Shown: positions 27,699 to 37,250, counted from the stretch's first letter. The stretch is DNA of 64,000 bases from an uncultured Acetatifactor sp. (GCA_910584235.1 CAJTZD010000009.1:1-64000), one strand, 5' to 3'. A program made the numbers and translations. Notes: generated by a model from the sequence alone, not told the origin.

Positions 27699-29678
27699 TT
27701 ATTCTCTGTCCGTGGACAGGGTAAAGCGGTTCACCAGCTGGTTCAGGCCCGCTGCTTCCGCCGAGAGCTGCTGGCTGGCGGCTGCGCTTTGCTGGGCTGT
27801 GGCGCTGTTGTTCTGGACCACCATGGAGATCTGGTTGACGCCCTCGGAGACCTGCCAGACTGCGGTGGACTGCTCGTTGGACACTGCCGCGATACTGTTG
27901 ATAGCGTCTACCACGGACTGGATTGCGGCCACTACGTCGGAGAGACTGTCCGCCGTGTCTTTTGCGATTCCGCTGCCCTCATGCACTGCCTCCGTGGAAT
28001 TCTCGATAAGGGCGGAGGTCTCTTTGGCGGCTTCCGCGGATTTGCCTGCCAGGCTGCGGACTTCTTCCGCCACCACGGCAAAGCCTTTGCCGGCTTCGCC
28101 TGCCCTGGCGGCTTCCACGGCTGCGTTCAGGGCCAGGATATTGGTCTGGAACGCGATGTCGTCTATGGTCTTGAGAATCTTTCCGATTTGGTCGGAACAG
28201 GTCTGTATCTTATCCATGGCCAGGGTCAGATTCTGCATCTGCTCGTTGCACCGGGATATCTTTTCCCCGGCCAGATGGGCCTGGTCGCGTACTTCCTCCG
28301 CACTGCCGGCCGTATGCTTGGCCTGCTCGGATATCTCGGTGATCTGTGAGGCCAGCTCTTCCACGGCGCTGGCCTGCTCCACGGAACCCTGGCTCAAGGT
28401 CTGGGCCCCTGCGGACAACTGATCGCTGGCCGAGGATACCTGGCTTGCGGAACTATGGACCTGGGTGAGCACTGTGCTCAGGGATATTTTCATATGGCGC
28501 ATGGAGAGCAGGATGTTTCGGAAGCTTCCCGCATAGGCCTCCTCATGCTGGGTGCGGATATTCAGATTCTGATTGGCTAACTGGGTCATCAGGTAGCTGA
28601 TGTCATTGATCACCGTGCTTAAGCCCTCCACCAAAGCAGTGGTGGAGCGGGCCAGCATGCCGGTCTCGTCCTTGGTGGATATCCGGGGCATGGGAGTATC
28701 CAAATCTCCCTCCACCAATAGCTGCATCCGCTGTGCGCAGGCTTTCATAGGCTTGCTGATGCTGCCGGCAAGCAGCAAGGCTACGACGATGGAGATCAAA
28801 ACGGCCGACACTATCACGATGATATTGATGGCCATGCCCTGATATGTAGAGGACAGGTAATTGAGCTGGGGCGCGGTGACCGCAAGGCTCCAGCCGTCCG
28901 TGCCGCTTACGGGCGCGTAGGCAATGAACATTTTGCTGTTCTGGCTGCCGTAGCTGCCGAAGCCGTTTTCCCCGCGGCGCATGGCCTCATGGATGGCGGC
29001 CAGATCCCGGAGAGAGGAATCGGTCTGGGACTGGGTCTCGATATTCTGGACTGTGATGGTGTCTAAGACGATATCGGCGATGGTGTCGCCGGTCTTGTTG
29101 ATCATATAGGCCCTGCTGTTGTCTCCGATCTGGATAGAGGACACGATATCGTTCAAAAAGGTCTCGGGGGGAACGAAATACACCACGCCCACAATAGTGG
29201 ATCCGTGAATGCCGTCCTCATACAGGGGAGCGGCTACCATGATGGACAATTCGCCGGTGATCTTGCTGATCAAGGGCTCCGACACATAGATATTGCCCTG
29301 CATGGCCTGCTGTACGTACTCGCGGTCGGAATAGTCCTTTCCGTCGAAAATGCTGATGCCGTCCATGCCGATGATGTTTCCCCGCTGGAAATTGTGCATG
29401 GCGCAGCGCTCATCGATGATGGATTTCTTCTCCTCTGCCGTTACTTCCGGATCGGACAGCTGGGGAATGCAGCCTGTGTCCATGGCTACGTTTCTGTAAG
29501 CCGTCAGTTCCTGTTCCACATATCCTGCCGCCAGAACGGCAGTTTCGCTCATCATATGATTCACGGTGGTAAGGATGCTGTGATAGCTGGGCACAATACC
29601 GGAAATACCCGCTCCCAGCAGCGCTGTGGTGACGGTTATGATGAGACATAAGGTGATTTTTGCTCGAATGCTTTTCAT
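27699..29678 (-). CDS. Methyl-accepting chemotaxis protein (dCache sensor)
   Basis: The 659-residue protein has a membrane segment near the N-terminus, a periplasmic-side Cache-type sensor of about 260 residues (SIFDGKDYSDREYVQQAMQG, partly shown as DYSDREYVQQA), a second membrane segment, HAMP, and a coiled-coil signalling domain. The signalling tip is intact (IAFQTNILALNAAVEAARAG). It should control the CheA kinase in response to a small molecule; dCache domains often bind amino acids or organic acids. The start at 29678 has GGAGGT upstream; the longer form to 29780 would run through the promoter. No other chemotaxis gene is nearby. Confidence 0.95.
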   Translation of the reverse strand: MKSIRAKITLCLIITVTTALLGAGISGIVPSYHSILTTVNHMMSETAVLAAGYVEQELTAYRNVAMDTGCIPQLSDPEVTAEEKKSIIDERCAMHNFQRGNIIGMDGISIFDGKDYSDREYVQQAMQGNIYVSEPLISKITGELSIMVAAPLYEDGIHGSTIVGVVYFVPPETFLNDIVSSIQIGDNSRAYMINKTGDTIADIVLDTITVQNIETQSQTDSSLRDLAAIHEAMRRGENGFGSYGSQNSKMFIAYAPVSGTDGWSLAVTAPQLNYLSSTYQGMAINIIVIVSAVLISIVVALLLAGSISKPMKACAQRMQLLVEGDLDTPMPRISTKDETGMLARSTTALVEGLSTVINDISYLMTQLANQNLNIRTQHEEAYAGSFRNILLSMRHMKISLSTVLTQVHSSASQVSSASDQLSAGAQTLSQGSVEQASAVEELASQITEISEQAKHTAGSAEEVRDQAHLAGEKISRCNEQMQNLTLAMDKIQTCSDQIGKILKTIDDIAFQTNILALNAAVEAARAGEAGKGFAVVAEEVRSLAGKSAEAAKETSALIENSTEAVHEGSGIAKDTADSLSDVVAAIQSVVDAINSIAAVSNEQSTAVWQVSEGVNQISMVVQNNSATAQQSAAASQQLSAEAAGLNQLVNRFTLSTDRE

Positions 29679-29741
29679 TTCTGTGGTAACCTCCGCTCTC
29701 TTGGTTGAAATAACTGTGTGCTCAACCGTAAATCTCTTCTT

Positions 29742-29771
29742 ATTATACAAAAGGCGAAAGGCGGTTGTCAA
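29742..29771 (-). promoter_or_regulatory. Consensus promoter of the chemotaxis receptor gene
   Basis: Minus strand TTGACA (29766-29771) and TATAAT (29742-29747), both perfect, with an 18-base spacer. A GGTTGA/TCAACC inverted repeat lies in the leader (about 29703-29727). Confidence 0.8.
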
Positions 29772-29847
29772 TGGCTTCAAAATGCTTTCGGCCCCGGGCT
29801 TTCAGAAAAAATTTAGAAACCTCCCACTTTTTTAATCAGCGGAATCA

Positions 29848-29876
29848 TTGACATCTCTTTGCCGGCATGCTAACAT
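29848..29876 (+). promoter_or_regulatory. Predicted promoter of the ABC exporter pair
   Basis: TTGACA (29848-29853), 17 bases, TAACAT (29871-29876), about 50 bases before the exporter start. Confidence 0.7.
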
Positions 29877-29924
29877 ACATCCCGATTGAAAAAACGGAAA
29901 GAGATCTTTGGGGAGGAGGCAGGT

Positions 29925-32093
29925 ATGCTGAAAATTCTGAAATACTTAAAGGAAGCGGGATGGCCGGCGCTGGCTGTGGTGGCGCTATTGGTGGTGCAGG
30001 CGTACTGCGATCTGGCGCTGCCCCAGTACACGGCGGACATTGTGGATGTGGGGATAGGGCAGAAAGGAATTGCGGACGCGGTGCCTGAGCGGATGCGGGA
30101 AGAGACATACCACAGGCTGGAAATGCTTATGACAGAAGAGGAGCGGGAGCTTATGGCTTCGGCCTATGAGCAGGCCGGGGACGGAAGCTATGCCTTTTGC
30201 GGGGGGAAAGAAGAAAGGGAGTCCCTGAACGAAATCCTGGGGATTCCCATGCTGATCCTCTCAGGCCTGGAGTCAGGAGCAAGCGCAGGAGCCATGCCCG
30301 GAATGCAGCAGGGGCCTGGCATGAACCTGGCCGATGAGCAGATACCGGCGCTGCGGGAACAGATTTTGGAGAGCCTGGGAGACACCGGGGACTCCGTCAT
30401 CGCCCAGGGAGCTGTACAGTTTGTGCAGAAAGAATATGAACAGCTGGGAATGGATCCGGGCAGAGTACAGAGAAGCTACCTGTACCGGACCGGGGGCATT
30501 ATGCTGGCCTATTCCGTGGTGATGATGGCAACGGCTATTCTGGTGGGGCTTTTGGCTGCCAGAATCGGAGCCAGGCTGGGGCTGAACCTCCGCCAGCGGG
30601 TGTTCACCAAAGTGCTTTCCTTTTCCCATGGAGAGATGGAGCAGTTTTCCACGGCCTCTTTGATCACCAGGAGCACCAATGACATCCAACAGGTGCAGAT
30701 GGTGGTGGTGATGCTGCTTAGGATGGTGGTGTATGCGCCCATCATCGGCATCGGCGGCGTGCTGAAAGTGGTGCGGACAAGAACCGGCATGGGCTGGATC
30801 ATTGTGGTGGCTGTGGCATTGATTCTGGCGCTGGTATGCATGCTGATGGCTGTGGCCATGCCGAAATTCAAGAAGATGCAGGCGCTGGTGGACCGGATGA
30901 ATCTGGTCTCCCGGGAAATCCTCACAGGAGTTTCGGTGATCCGGGCATTCAGCAGGGAGAAGTTCGAGGAGGAGCGCTTTGACAGGGCAAACAGGGATCT
31001 GATGCGGACACAGCTTTTCACCAACCGCGTGATGAACGTGATGATGCCGGTGATGATGCTTATCATGAACGGCATCAGCCTGACAATTGTCTGGTTCGGG
31101 GCAAAAGGGATTGACACAGGGAATTTGATGGTGGGGGACATGCTGGCTTTCATTACCTATACCATGCAGATCGTCATGTCTTTCCTGATGCTGACCATGA
31201 TTTCCGTGATGCTGCCCAGGGCGGGAGTGGCCGCAGGGCGCATTGAGGAAGTCATAGGCACCCAGGCCGGCGTGCGGGATAAGGAGCAGACCCGGGACGA
31301 TAAGCTAAAGGATGCCAGGGGCGTGGTGTGCTTTGAGGACGTGTCCTTTCATTATCCCGGCGCGGACGAGGATGCCCTGGAGCATTTAAGCTTTACCGCC
31401 AGGCCCGGACAGACCACTGCCGTCATCGGCAGCACAGGTTGCGGCAAGTCCACCCTGCTGAACCTGATTCCCAGGTTCTACGATGTGACGGGAGGGCGGA
31501 TCACCATAGACGGCGTGGACATCCGGGACGTGTCCCAGCATAAGCTACGGAGCCTTTTGGGCTATGTGCCCCAGAAAGCAGTGCTCTTTTCCGGAGACAT
31601 CGCCTCTAACCTGAAGTTTGGCAGCACAGGTGGAGAAGACGCTCCGGACATTAGCGACCGGCAGATGGAGGAGGCGGCAAAGATTGCCCAAGCTGTGGAA
31701 TTTATAGAGAGCAGGCCGGATAAGTACCGGAGTGAAATATCTCAGGGCGGCACCAATGTGTCCGGAGGACAGAAGCAGAGGCTTTCCATTGCCAGGGCCA
31801 TCGCCAAAGCGCCGAAAGTATATCTGTTTGACGACAGCTTCTCCGCACTTGACTACAAGACCGACGTGAAATTGCGGCGGGCTCTGGCAGAAAAGACCGG
31901 GGACGCCACGGTGATCATTGTGGCTCAGCGCATCAGCACTATACTCCATGCGGATCAGATTATTGTGCTGGATGACGGAAAAATAGCCGGCATGGGCACC
32001 CACGGTGAGCTTTTGCAAAACTGCGAGGCTTACAGGGAGATTGCAAAGTCACAGCTGTCGGAGGCTGAACTGGAGGGAGGTGCGGCGGTATGA
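29925..32093 (+). CDS. ABC exporter half-transporter, first subunit (MDR type)
   Basis: The 722-residue protein joins a type IV exporter membrane domain to an ATPase. Between the first two membrane helices is an unusually long external loop (about residues 50-170, Met/Glu/Gly-rich). The ATPase has Walker A (GSTGCGKS), signature VSGGQKQR and a DDSFSALD Walker B in which the usual catalytic Glu is Asp-Ser (DDS), as in the degenerate site of heterodimeric exporters. The start at 29925 has GGAGG upstream. It overlaps the next gene by 4 bases. Probable function is drug, peptide or lipid export as a heterodimer with the next protein. Confidence 0.93.
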   Translation: MLKILKYLKEAGWPALAVVALLVVQAYCDLALPQYTADIVDVGIGQKGIADAVPERMREETYHRLEMLMTEEERELMASAYEQAGDGSYAFCGGKEERESLNEILGIPMLILSGLESGASAGAMPGMQQGPGMNLADEQIPALREQILESLGDTGDSVIAQGAVQFVQKEYEQLGMDPGRVQRSYLYRTGGIMLAYSVVMMATAILVGLLAARIGARLGLNLRQRVFTKVLSFSHGEMEQFSTASLITRSTNDIQQVQMVVVMLLRMVVYAPIIGIGGVLKVVRTRTGMGWIIVVAVALILALVCMLMAVAMPKFKKMQALVDRMNLVSREILTGVSVIRAFSREKFEEERFDRANRDLMRTQLFTNRVMNVMMPVMMLIMNGISLTIVWFGAKGIDTGNLMVGDMLAFITYTMQIVMSFLMLTMISVMLPRAGVAAGRIEEVIGTQAGVRDKEQTRDDKLKDARGVVCFEDVSFHYPGADEDALEHLSFTARPGQTTAVIGSTGCGKSTLLNLIPRFYDVTGGRITIDGVDIRDVSQHKLRSLLGYVPQKAVLFSGDIASNLKFGSTGGEDAPDISDRQMEEAAKIAQAVEFIESRPDKYRSEISQGGTNVSGGQKQRLSIARAIAKAPKVYLFDDSFSALDYKTDVKLRRALAEKTGDATVIIVAQRISTILHADQIIVLDDGKIAGMGTHGELLQNCEAYREIAKSQLSEAELEGGAAV

Positions 32094-33967
32094 GCGAAGA
32101 GAAGAAGATGGCAGGCGGCCCCGGAAGACCCCACGGTCCCAGGGGCGGCATGATGCCGGGAGAAAAAGCGAAAGACTTCAAAGGGACGTTCAAGAAGCTG
32201 ATGCGGTCTTTGGGGAAGTACCGGGTGGCGCTGGTTGTAGTCATGATCTTTGCAGCCATCAGCACAGTGTTCAACATTATCGGCCCCAAGGTGCTGGCCA
32301 AGGCCACCACGGAGCTGTTCAACGGCATGCTGGCCAGGTTCGCGGGAACGGGTGGTATCAACTTCGGACGGATCGGCGAGATTCTGCTGTTCCTTTTGGG
32401 GCTGTACGGGCTCAGCGCGCTGTTTAACTTTTTGCAGGGAATCGTGATGACGGAGATTTCCCAGAAGCTCTGCTACCGGTACCGGAAAGAGATTTCGGAG
32501 AAAATCAATCGGATGCCCATGGCTTACTTTGAGTCCAGGACGGTGGGAGAGGTGCTGTCCCGGATTACCAATGACGTGGATACCCTGGGCCAGAGCCTGG
32601 GCCAGAGCGTCACGACCCTGATCACTTCCCTGGCTACCATTGTGGGAATCCTGGTCATGATGCTCTCCATCAGCCCTTTGATGACTCTGATCGCGCTGGT
32701 GATCCTGCCGGTGTCAGGGGGGCTCATCGGAGTGGTGATGAAGCATTCCCAGAAATATTTTGTTGCCCAGCAGAATTATCTGGGCAAGATCAACGGGCAG
32801 ATCGAAGAGGTGTACAGCGGGCAGAATATCGTCAAGGCTTTTAACAGAGAGGAGGCCAGCCTGGCCGAATTTGGCGAGACCAACCGGATCCTCTACCAGA
32901 GCGCCTGGAAGTCCCAGTTCCTGTCCGGCATGATGCAGCCCATCATGACCTTTGTAGGGAACCTGGGCTATGTGGCGGTGGCTGTCAGCGGCAGCATGCT
33001 GGCCATCAAGGGCGTTATTGAGGTGGGCGAGATCCAGGCCTTTATCCAGTATGTGAAGAACTTCACCCAGCCAATCACCCAGGTGGCTCAGGTCTCCAAT
33101 ATGTTCCAGTCCACTGCGGCTGCTGCGGAGCGGGTGTTTGAGTTCCTGGAGGAGCCGGAGGAGGACGTGACGGCGGCTCGCGCGGCTGCGGCGGCTGTCA
33201 GCGGCGGAGCCGGGACAAAGGGGAGCGTGTGCTTTGATCATGTGAAGTTCGGCTACCAGCCGGACAAAATCGTCATCCACGATTTCAGCTGCAACGTGGA
33301 GCCGGGACAGATGGTGGCCATCGTGGGTCCTACCGGCGCCGGCAAGACTACCATGGTAAAGCTGCTCATGCGCTTCTATGACGTAAACAGCGGCGCCATC
33401 CGGGTGGACGGCCAGGACGTCAGAGACTTTAACCGCAGCGAGCTGCGGGAGAGCTTCGGCATGGTGCTGCAGGATACCTGGCTCTTCCATGGAACCATCA
33501 TGGAGAACATCCGCTACGGAAAGCTGGACGCCACGGACGAGGAGGTAATTGCCGCGGCGAAAGCAGCCCATGTCCACCGGTTCATCCAGACGCTTCCCGG
33601 CGGGTACCAGATGGAACTGAGCGAGGACGCCTCCAATGTGTCCCAGGGACAAAAACAGCTGCTCACCATTGCCAGAGCCATTCTGGCGGACAATCCCATA
33701 ATGATTCTGGACGAGGCCACCAGCTCCGTGGACACCCGGACAGAGATCCGGATTCAGAAAGCCATGAACAATCTGATGAAGGGACGGACCAGCTTTGTCA
33801 TTGCCCACAGGCTCTCCACCATCCGGGACGCGGACGTGATTTTGGTGATGAAAGACGGGGATATCGTGGAGCAGGGAAATCATGAGGAGTTGCTGGCAAA
33901 GGGAGGATTTTATGCAGAGCTGTACAATGCCCAGTTTGAGGGGCATGGCGGAGAGCAGACGGCGTAA
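32090..33967 (+). CDS. ABC exporter half-transporter, second subunit (MDR type)
   Basis: The 625-residue partner has a six-helix membrane domain and an ATPase with Walker A (GPTGAGKT), a Walker B ending LDEATS with the catalytic Glu intact, and an H-loop (AHRLST). The signature motif is NVSQGQKQ rather than LSGGQ, a usual variant. With the upstream subunit, which has DDS at the Glu position, it gives one consensus and one degenerate site, as in BmrCD/LmrCD-type heterodimers. The Gly/Pro/Lys-rich N-terminal tail (about 30 residues) is cytosolic. It ends before a clear terminator. Confidence 0.93.
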   Translation: MSEEKKMAGGPGRPHGPRGGMMPGEKAKDFKGTFKKLMRSLGKYRVALVVVMIFAAISTVFNIIGPKVLAKATTELFNGMLARFAGTGGINFGRIGEILLFLLGLYGLSALFNFLQGIVMTEISQKLCYRYRKEISEKINRMPMAYFESRTVGEVLSRITNDVDTLGQSLGQSVTTLITSLATIVGILVMMLSISPLMTLIALVILPVSGGLIGVVMKHSQKYFVAQQNYLGKINGQIEEVYSGQNIVKAFNREEASLAEFGETNRILYQSAWKSQFLSGMMQPIMTFVGNLGYVAVAVSGSMLAIKGVIEVGEIQAFIQYVKNFTQPITQVAQVSNMFQSTAAAAERVFEFLEEPEEDVTAARAAAAAVSGGAGTKGSVCFDHVKFGYQPDKIVIHDFSCNVEPGQMVAIVGPTGAGKTTMVKLLMRFYDVNSGAIRVDGQDVRDFNRSELRESFGMVLQDTWLFHGTIMENIRYGKLDATDEEVIAAAKAAHVHRFIQTLPGGYQMELSEDASNVSQGQKQLLTIARAILADNPIMILDEATSSVDTRTEIRIQKAMNNLMKGRTSFVIAHRLSTIRDADVILVMKDGDIVEQGNHEELLAKGGFYAELYNAQFEGHGGEQTA

Positions 33968-33997
33968 TAGAAAGAGTTTCCGAGACTTTAGAATGAC

Positions 33998-34030
33998 AGA
34001 GGCTGTCGTATTTACACGACAGCCTCTATT
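33998..34030 (+). terminator. Terminator of the ABC exporter operon
   Basis: AGAGGCTGTCGT (33998-34009) and ACGACAGCCTCT (34016-34027) form a perfect 12-bp stem with a 6-base loop. The following T tail is short. Confidence 0.7.
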
Positions 34031-34139
34031 CATGCGAACAGGTGGACGGTCCGGGAACGGAAGAAGCCATGGTTGACATATGATAAAACAGGGCTGTACA
34101 ATAGTTGCATAGAAAACAAACAGGAATCGGAGGCTGATT

Positions 34140-34754
34140 ATGGAGATAAATCGGGAAGACATGCTGGAGCTTACCAGGAGGATGACCATTGCAAGGAACT
34201 GTTTCGGCCGGATCGCCGGCGGGTATATGGACGAGGAGGGCTATGTGGACGGCACGTTCAATACCCATTTCCAGAAGCTGTCCGGGGCGGATAAGACGAA
34301 GAACCTGCGGCTTGCCAAGGCAGTGCCTTTTTCGGAGACCAACAGGCAGCTAGTGGGTTTCCGCTTCCGCCCGGAGAGCAAAAGACCCGGGGGCGTCTGG
34401 CAGATTCTGATGGCGCTGCGGGAGTGTGAGCTGAAGAACGACGCGCTGCTTTTGAACCTGTATGAATACATTGGGGAGCGGTATCAGCCGGGATTCCCCT
34501 ATGGCATTTTTCTCTTCCATGGAAATTATGACATACCGTTGAAAGGCAGCGACAAGGTGCAGCAGAGGGAGTCGGAGGAGGTATACAATTTCCTGATCTG
34601 TGCCATCTGCCCTGTGACCGGGGACTATGAGGCCGGGGAGACCCAAAAGGGGTTCCTGTTTCCGGCCTTTTCTGACAGGGCTGGGGACATAGAAGGCATT
34701 GATGTATTCTCGGCGGACGGGAATCCCCAGGCGCTGATGGAGATGCTTTTCTGA
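34140..34754 (+). CDS. Short DUF4317-like protein
   Basis: The 204-residue protein is clearly related to the first half of the DUF4317 protein encoded at 59613-60848. Both have MTI/ITRICG-type N-termini, an LR(E/D)(C/S)-LK(N/D)(D/E)ALL segment, a CPV segment and GFLFPAF(S/N)DR. The present protein ends about where the longer one continues with another 180 residues. It has no signal peptide or membrane segment. The family is widespread in Lachnospiraceae and has no known function. It stands alone between the exporter terminator and its own terminator. An AT-rich leader precedes it and GGAGG is only partly present (TCGGAGG at 34127-34133). Confidence 0.75.
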   Translation: MEINREDMLELTRRMTIARNCFGRIAGGYMDEEGYVDGTFNTHFQKLSGADKTKNLRLAKAVPFSETNRQLVGFRFRPESKRPGGVWQILMALRECELKNDALLLNLYEYIGERYQPGFPYGIFLFHGNYDIPLKGSDKVQQRESEEVYNFLICAICPVTGDYEAGETQKGFLFPAFSDRAGDIEGIDVFSADGNPQALMEMLF

Positions 34755-34868
34755 TATTTCGTCTATTTTATGTAAGGCCTGTTAATCGGCAGGCTGTCGG
34801 GGACAGGGTAAGCGGCCGGACGCGAACGGATAGATGGCGGCAGGATGGATAACAGATAAAAGATCATG

Positions 34869-34906
34869 ACAGAGGATTTCGCCGGAGGTCGGAATCCTCT
34901 GTTTTG
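34869..34906 (+). terminator. Terminator after the short DUF4317-like gene
   Basis: ACAGAGGATT (34869-34878) pairs with AATCCTCTGT (34893-34902), 10 bp, followed by TTTG. Confidence 0.72.
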
Positions 34907-34955
34907 CGTGGTGAGAAGCGGGCTGCCACAAATCTGAGGAATCTAAAATTTCTTC

Positions 34956-34984
34956 TTGATTTTTGTATGAAATCGTACTAAAAT
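34956..34984 (+). promoter_or_regulatory. Promoter of the MarR-MATE unit
   Basis: TTGATT (34956-34961), 17 bases, TAAAAT (34979-34984). The -10 box overlaps the left arm of the inverted repeat at 34969-35014, the usual place for a repressor site. Confidence 0.7.
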
Positions 34985-35014
34985 GGGATTGCATTCGGAA
35001 AATAGTACGATTTC
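34969..35014. promoter_or_regulatory. Probable MarR operator (perfect 12-bp inverted repeat)
   Basis: GAAATCGTACTA (34969-34980) and TAGTACGATTTC (35003-35014) are exact reverse complements with 22 bases between them; the arm centres are 34 bases apart, about three helical turns. The left arm overlaps the promoter and the right arm the start of the transcript. Autorepression by the MarR protein encoded just downstream is inferred. Confidence 0.65.
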
Positions 35015-35131
35015 GGACATGGGGCAAGATGAAGCTGCAGCCATAGCTGGAACCGGAATTGGGGACAGATGTGGAGGAGGCTTTCATATGTCCGAAAGGT
35101 GGGTGCGCAGACAGAGGGGAGGAAATGCGGC

Positions 35132-35569
35132 ATGGAACGGATAACAAGCGAGGGGATGAGGAGGTTCAACCATCTGGTGAGCGAGACGGACGCGGCGTAC
35201 CATGAGGCGGCTCTGAAGATGGGCATGTCCGACAGCATTATGCAGATCATGTATATACTCTGCGACAAAGGGGGAGATTGCCCTCTGGGGGAGATCTGCA
35301 GACTGTCAGGAATCAGCAAGCAGACCATCAATTCCGCCCTGCGGAAGCTGGAGGAAGAGGGAATCGTCTACCTGGAAGGGATGGACGGCAAAAAGAAGAG
35401 GGCGTGCCTGACGGAGGAAGGGAAAAGGACGGCGGAGCGCACGGTGGTAAAGCTGATCGAGATTGAGAACGGCATTCTGGCATCCTGGCCCAGGGAGGAA
35501 CTGGAGTGGTATCTGGAACTGACAGAGAGGTACCTGGTGGCGCTGAAAGGGAAAATCAAGGATCTGTGA
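35132..35569 (+). CDS. MarR family transcriptional regulator
   Basis: The 145-residue protein is all alpha with a central winged helix: LGEICRLSGISKQTINSALR (recognition helix) then a KLEEEGIVYLEG wing, and DGKKKRACLTEEGK. This is the MarR fold. Such dimers repress genes for drug efflux or redox defence until a ligand binds. ATG at 35132 follows GAGGGGAGG; an upstream in-frame start at 35069 has none. The MATE exporter gene follows after 135 bases in the same direction, so the exporter is the likely target together with the regulator's own gene. Confidence 0.93.
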   Translation: MERITSEGMRRFNHLVSETDAAYHEAALKMGMSDSIMQIMYILCDKGGDCPLGEICRLSGISKQTINSALRKLEEEGIVYLEGMDGKKKRACLTEEGKRTAERTVVKLIEIENGILASWPREELEWYLELTERYLVALKGKIKDL

Positions 35570-35704
35570 GGAAAGTCCGGCTTGAAGAATACAGGATTCG
35601 GAAAAAGAACCCTGCAGAAGAAACAGGCGTTAAGCGGACTAAGATTAGGAAATAGCATGAAATGAATTTAGATGTCTGTCGAAGACAGGCATGGAGGTGC
35701 ATCA

Positions 35705-37048
35705 ATGAAGAACAAACAAACGAAGATTCAGTTGTCGGATAAATTTAATTATAACAAGTTGCTGCGGTTTACCTTTCCGTCCATCATCATGATGATATTT
35801 ACTTCCATTTATGGCGTGGTGGACGGCTTCTTCGTGTCGAATTTCGTGGGTAAGACGCCTTTCGCCGCAGTGAATTTCATCATGCCGTTCCTGATGATTC
35901 TGGGCACGGTGGGCTTCATGTTCGGCACCGGCGGCAGCGCCCTTATTGCCATCACCATGGGGGCAGGGGATAAGGAAAGAGCCCAGAGGCTATTCTCGCT
36001 GTTTATCTATGTTTCGGCCATCTGCGGCACCGTAATCGGTCTGCTGGGCATCCTGGTGCTCCGCTCGGTGGCGGCATGGCTGGGAGCGGAAGGGGAGATG
36101 CTGGACAACTGCGTGGTGTATGGGCGCATCATCCTGGCAGTGCTCCCGGCATTGATTCTGCAGTATGAGTTCCAGAGTTTCTTCATCACGGCAGAGAAGC
36201 CGAAGCTGGGACTGGCCGTCACGGTGGCGGCAGGAGTGGCCAATATGGCGCTGGACGCTCTGTTCGTGGGGGTGCTGCGCTGGGGGCTTGTAGGCGCGGC
36301 TGCGGCTACGGCCATCAGCCAGTCCATCGGCGGCATCGTCCCGCTGATTTATTTTGGCCGTCCCAATTCCAGCCTGCTGCGGCTCACCAAAACAAAATTC
36401 GACGGGATGGCGCTGGTGAAAGCCTGCACCAACGGCTCCTCCGAGCTGATGTCCAATATCTCCATGTCCGTGGTGGGCATGCTGTATAACGGCCAGCTGA
36501 TGAAATATGCCGGGGAGGACGGTGTGGCGGCTTATGGTGTATTGATGTACGTAAACATGATATTTCTGGCGGCATTCATCGGCTATTCCGTGGGTGTGGC
36601 ACCGGTCACAGGCTATCACTACGGTGCCGGGAACCAGGAGGAGCTGAAAGGTCTGCTGAAAAAGAGCCTGGTGCTGATTGGCGTCTTCTCCGTGGGCATG
36701 GTGGCCCTTGCGGAGAGCCTGGCCAGACCTTTGGCCCTGATTTTCGTAGGCTATGACCAGGAACTGCTGGCTATGACCCTGCGGGGCTTTTTGGTGTATT
36801 CCTTTTCGTTCCTGTTCGCGGGGGTGGCCATCTTTGGCTCATCCTTTTTCACGGCCCTTGGGAACGGCCTGGTGTCGGCGCTGATATCGTTCCTGCGGAC
36901 GCTGGTGTTTCAGGTGGCGGCGGTGCTGATTTTCCCTCTGATATGGGGGCTGGACGGCATCTGGTTCTCCATCGTGGCGGCGGAAATGGTGGCGGCTTTG
37001 GTGACGGCGCTGTTCCTGGTCGGGAAGCGGAGGAAGTATCGCTATTGA
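35705..37048 (+). CDS. MATE family efflux transporter paired with MarR
   Basis: The 447-residue protein has twelve membrane segments. Motifs typical of the MepA/DinF-like branch are present: SIYGVVDGFFVSNFVG near the start, GTGGSALIAITMGAGD near residue 90, and SFFTALGNGLVSALISFLRT towards the end. ATG at 35705 follows GGAGGTG. It probably exports a toxic compound sensed by the MarR protein upstream, in the way MepR controls MepA in staphylococci; this is inference from arrangement. Confidence 0.93.
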   Translation: MKNKQTKIQLSDKFNYNKLLRFTFPSIIMMIFTSIYGVVDGFFVSNFVGKTPFAAVNFIMPFLMILGTVGFMFGTGGSALIAITMGAGDKERAQRLFSLFIYVSAICGTVIGLLGILVLRSVAAWLGAEGEMLDNCVVYGRIILAVLPALILQYEFQSFFITAEKPKLGLAVTVAAGVANMALDALFVGVLRWGLVGAAAATAISQSIGGIVPLIYFGRPNSSLLRLTKTKFDGMALVKACTNGSSELMSNISMSVVGMLYNGQLMKYAGEDGVAAYGVLMYVNMIFLAAFIGYSVGVAPVTGYHYGAGNQEELKGLLKKSLVLIGVFSVGMVALAESLARPLALIFVGYDQELLAMTLRGFLVYSFSFLFAGVAIFGSSFFTALGNGLVSALISFLRTLVFQVAAVLIFPLIWGLDGIWFSIVAAEMVAALVTALFLVGKRRKYRY

Positions 37049-37151
37049 GGTCAGGATTGAATATCCCTGCCTGACGGACTTTTGGGGAAGTTCAGTCCGA
37101 TGATGACGGCTGTCAGAGTTCATCTCACAGAGGTCGATTCCCCATAGCTTA

Positions 37152-37250
37152 TACTGACGGTCACTAAAGTCTGCTATGGAATGCTTTTCTTCCATTGTTA
37201 CCCGACTCACGAGCGGAAAGCATCAGGAACCGGTGGCAGATTTTACTTGG
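37152..37250. repeat. Intergenic element, copy A (left of the SGNH gene)
   Basis: Three blocks match copy B (38488-38574) in reverse orientation: TACTGACGGTCA (37152-37163) exactly, CCCGACTCACGAGCG (37201-37215) with one change, and GGTGGCAGATTTTACT (37232-37247) with three changes; the gap between the last two blocks is 16 bases in both copies. Within A, TAAAGTCTGC (37165-37174) can pair with GCAGATTTTA (37236-37245). The 368-base gap around it (37049-37416) holds no convincing gene. Confidence 0.7.

Noticed and set aside
32714..34189. 491-codon minus-strand open frame across the ABC exporter gene
   Set aside because: It is antisense to a clear ABC exporter with all ATPase motifs. Its own protein has no recognisable pattern and many His/Leu/Gly codons typical of antisense frames in GC-rich genes.
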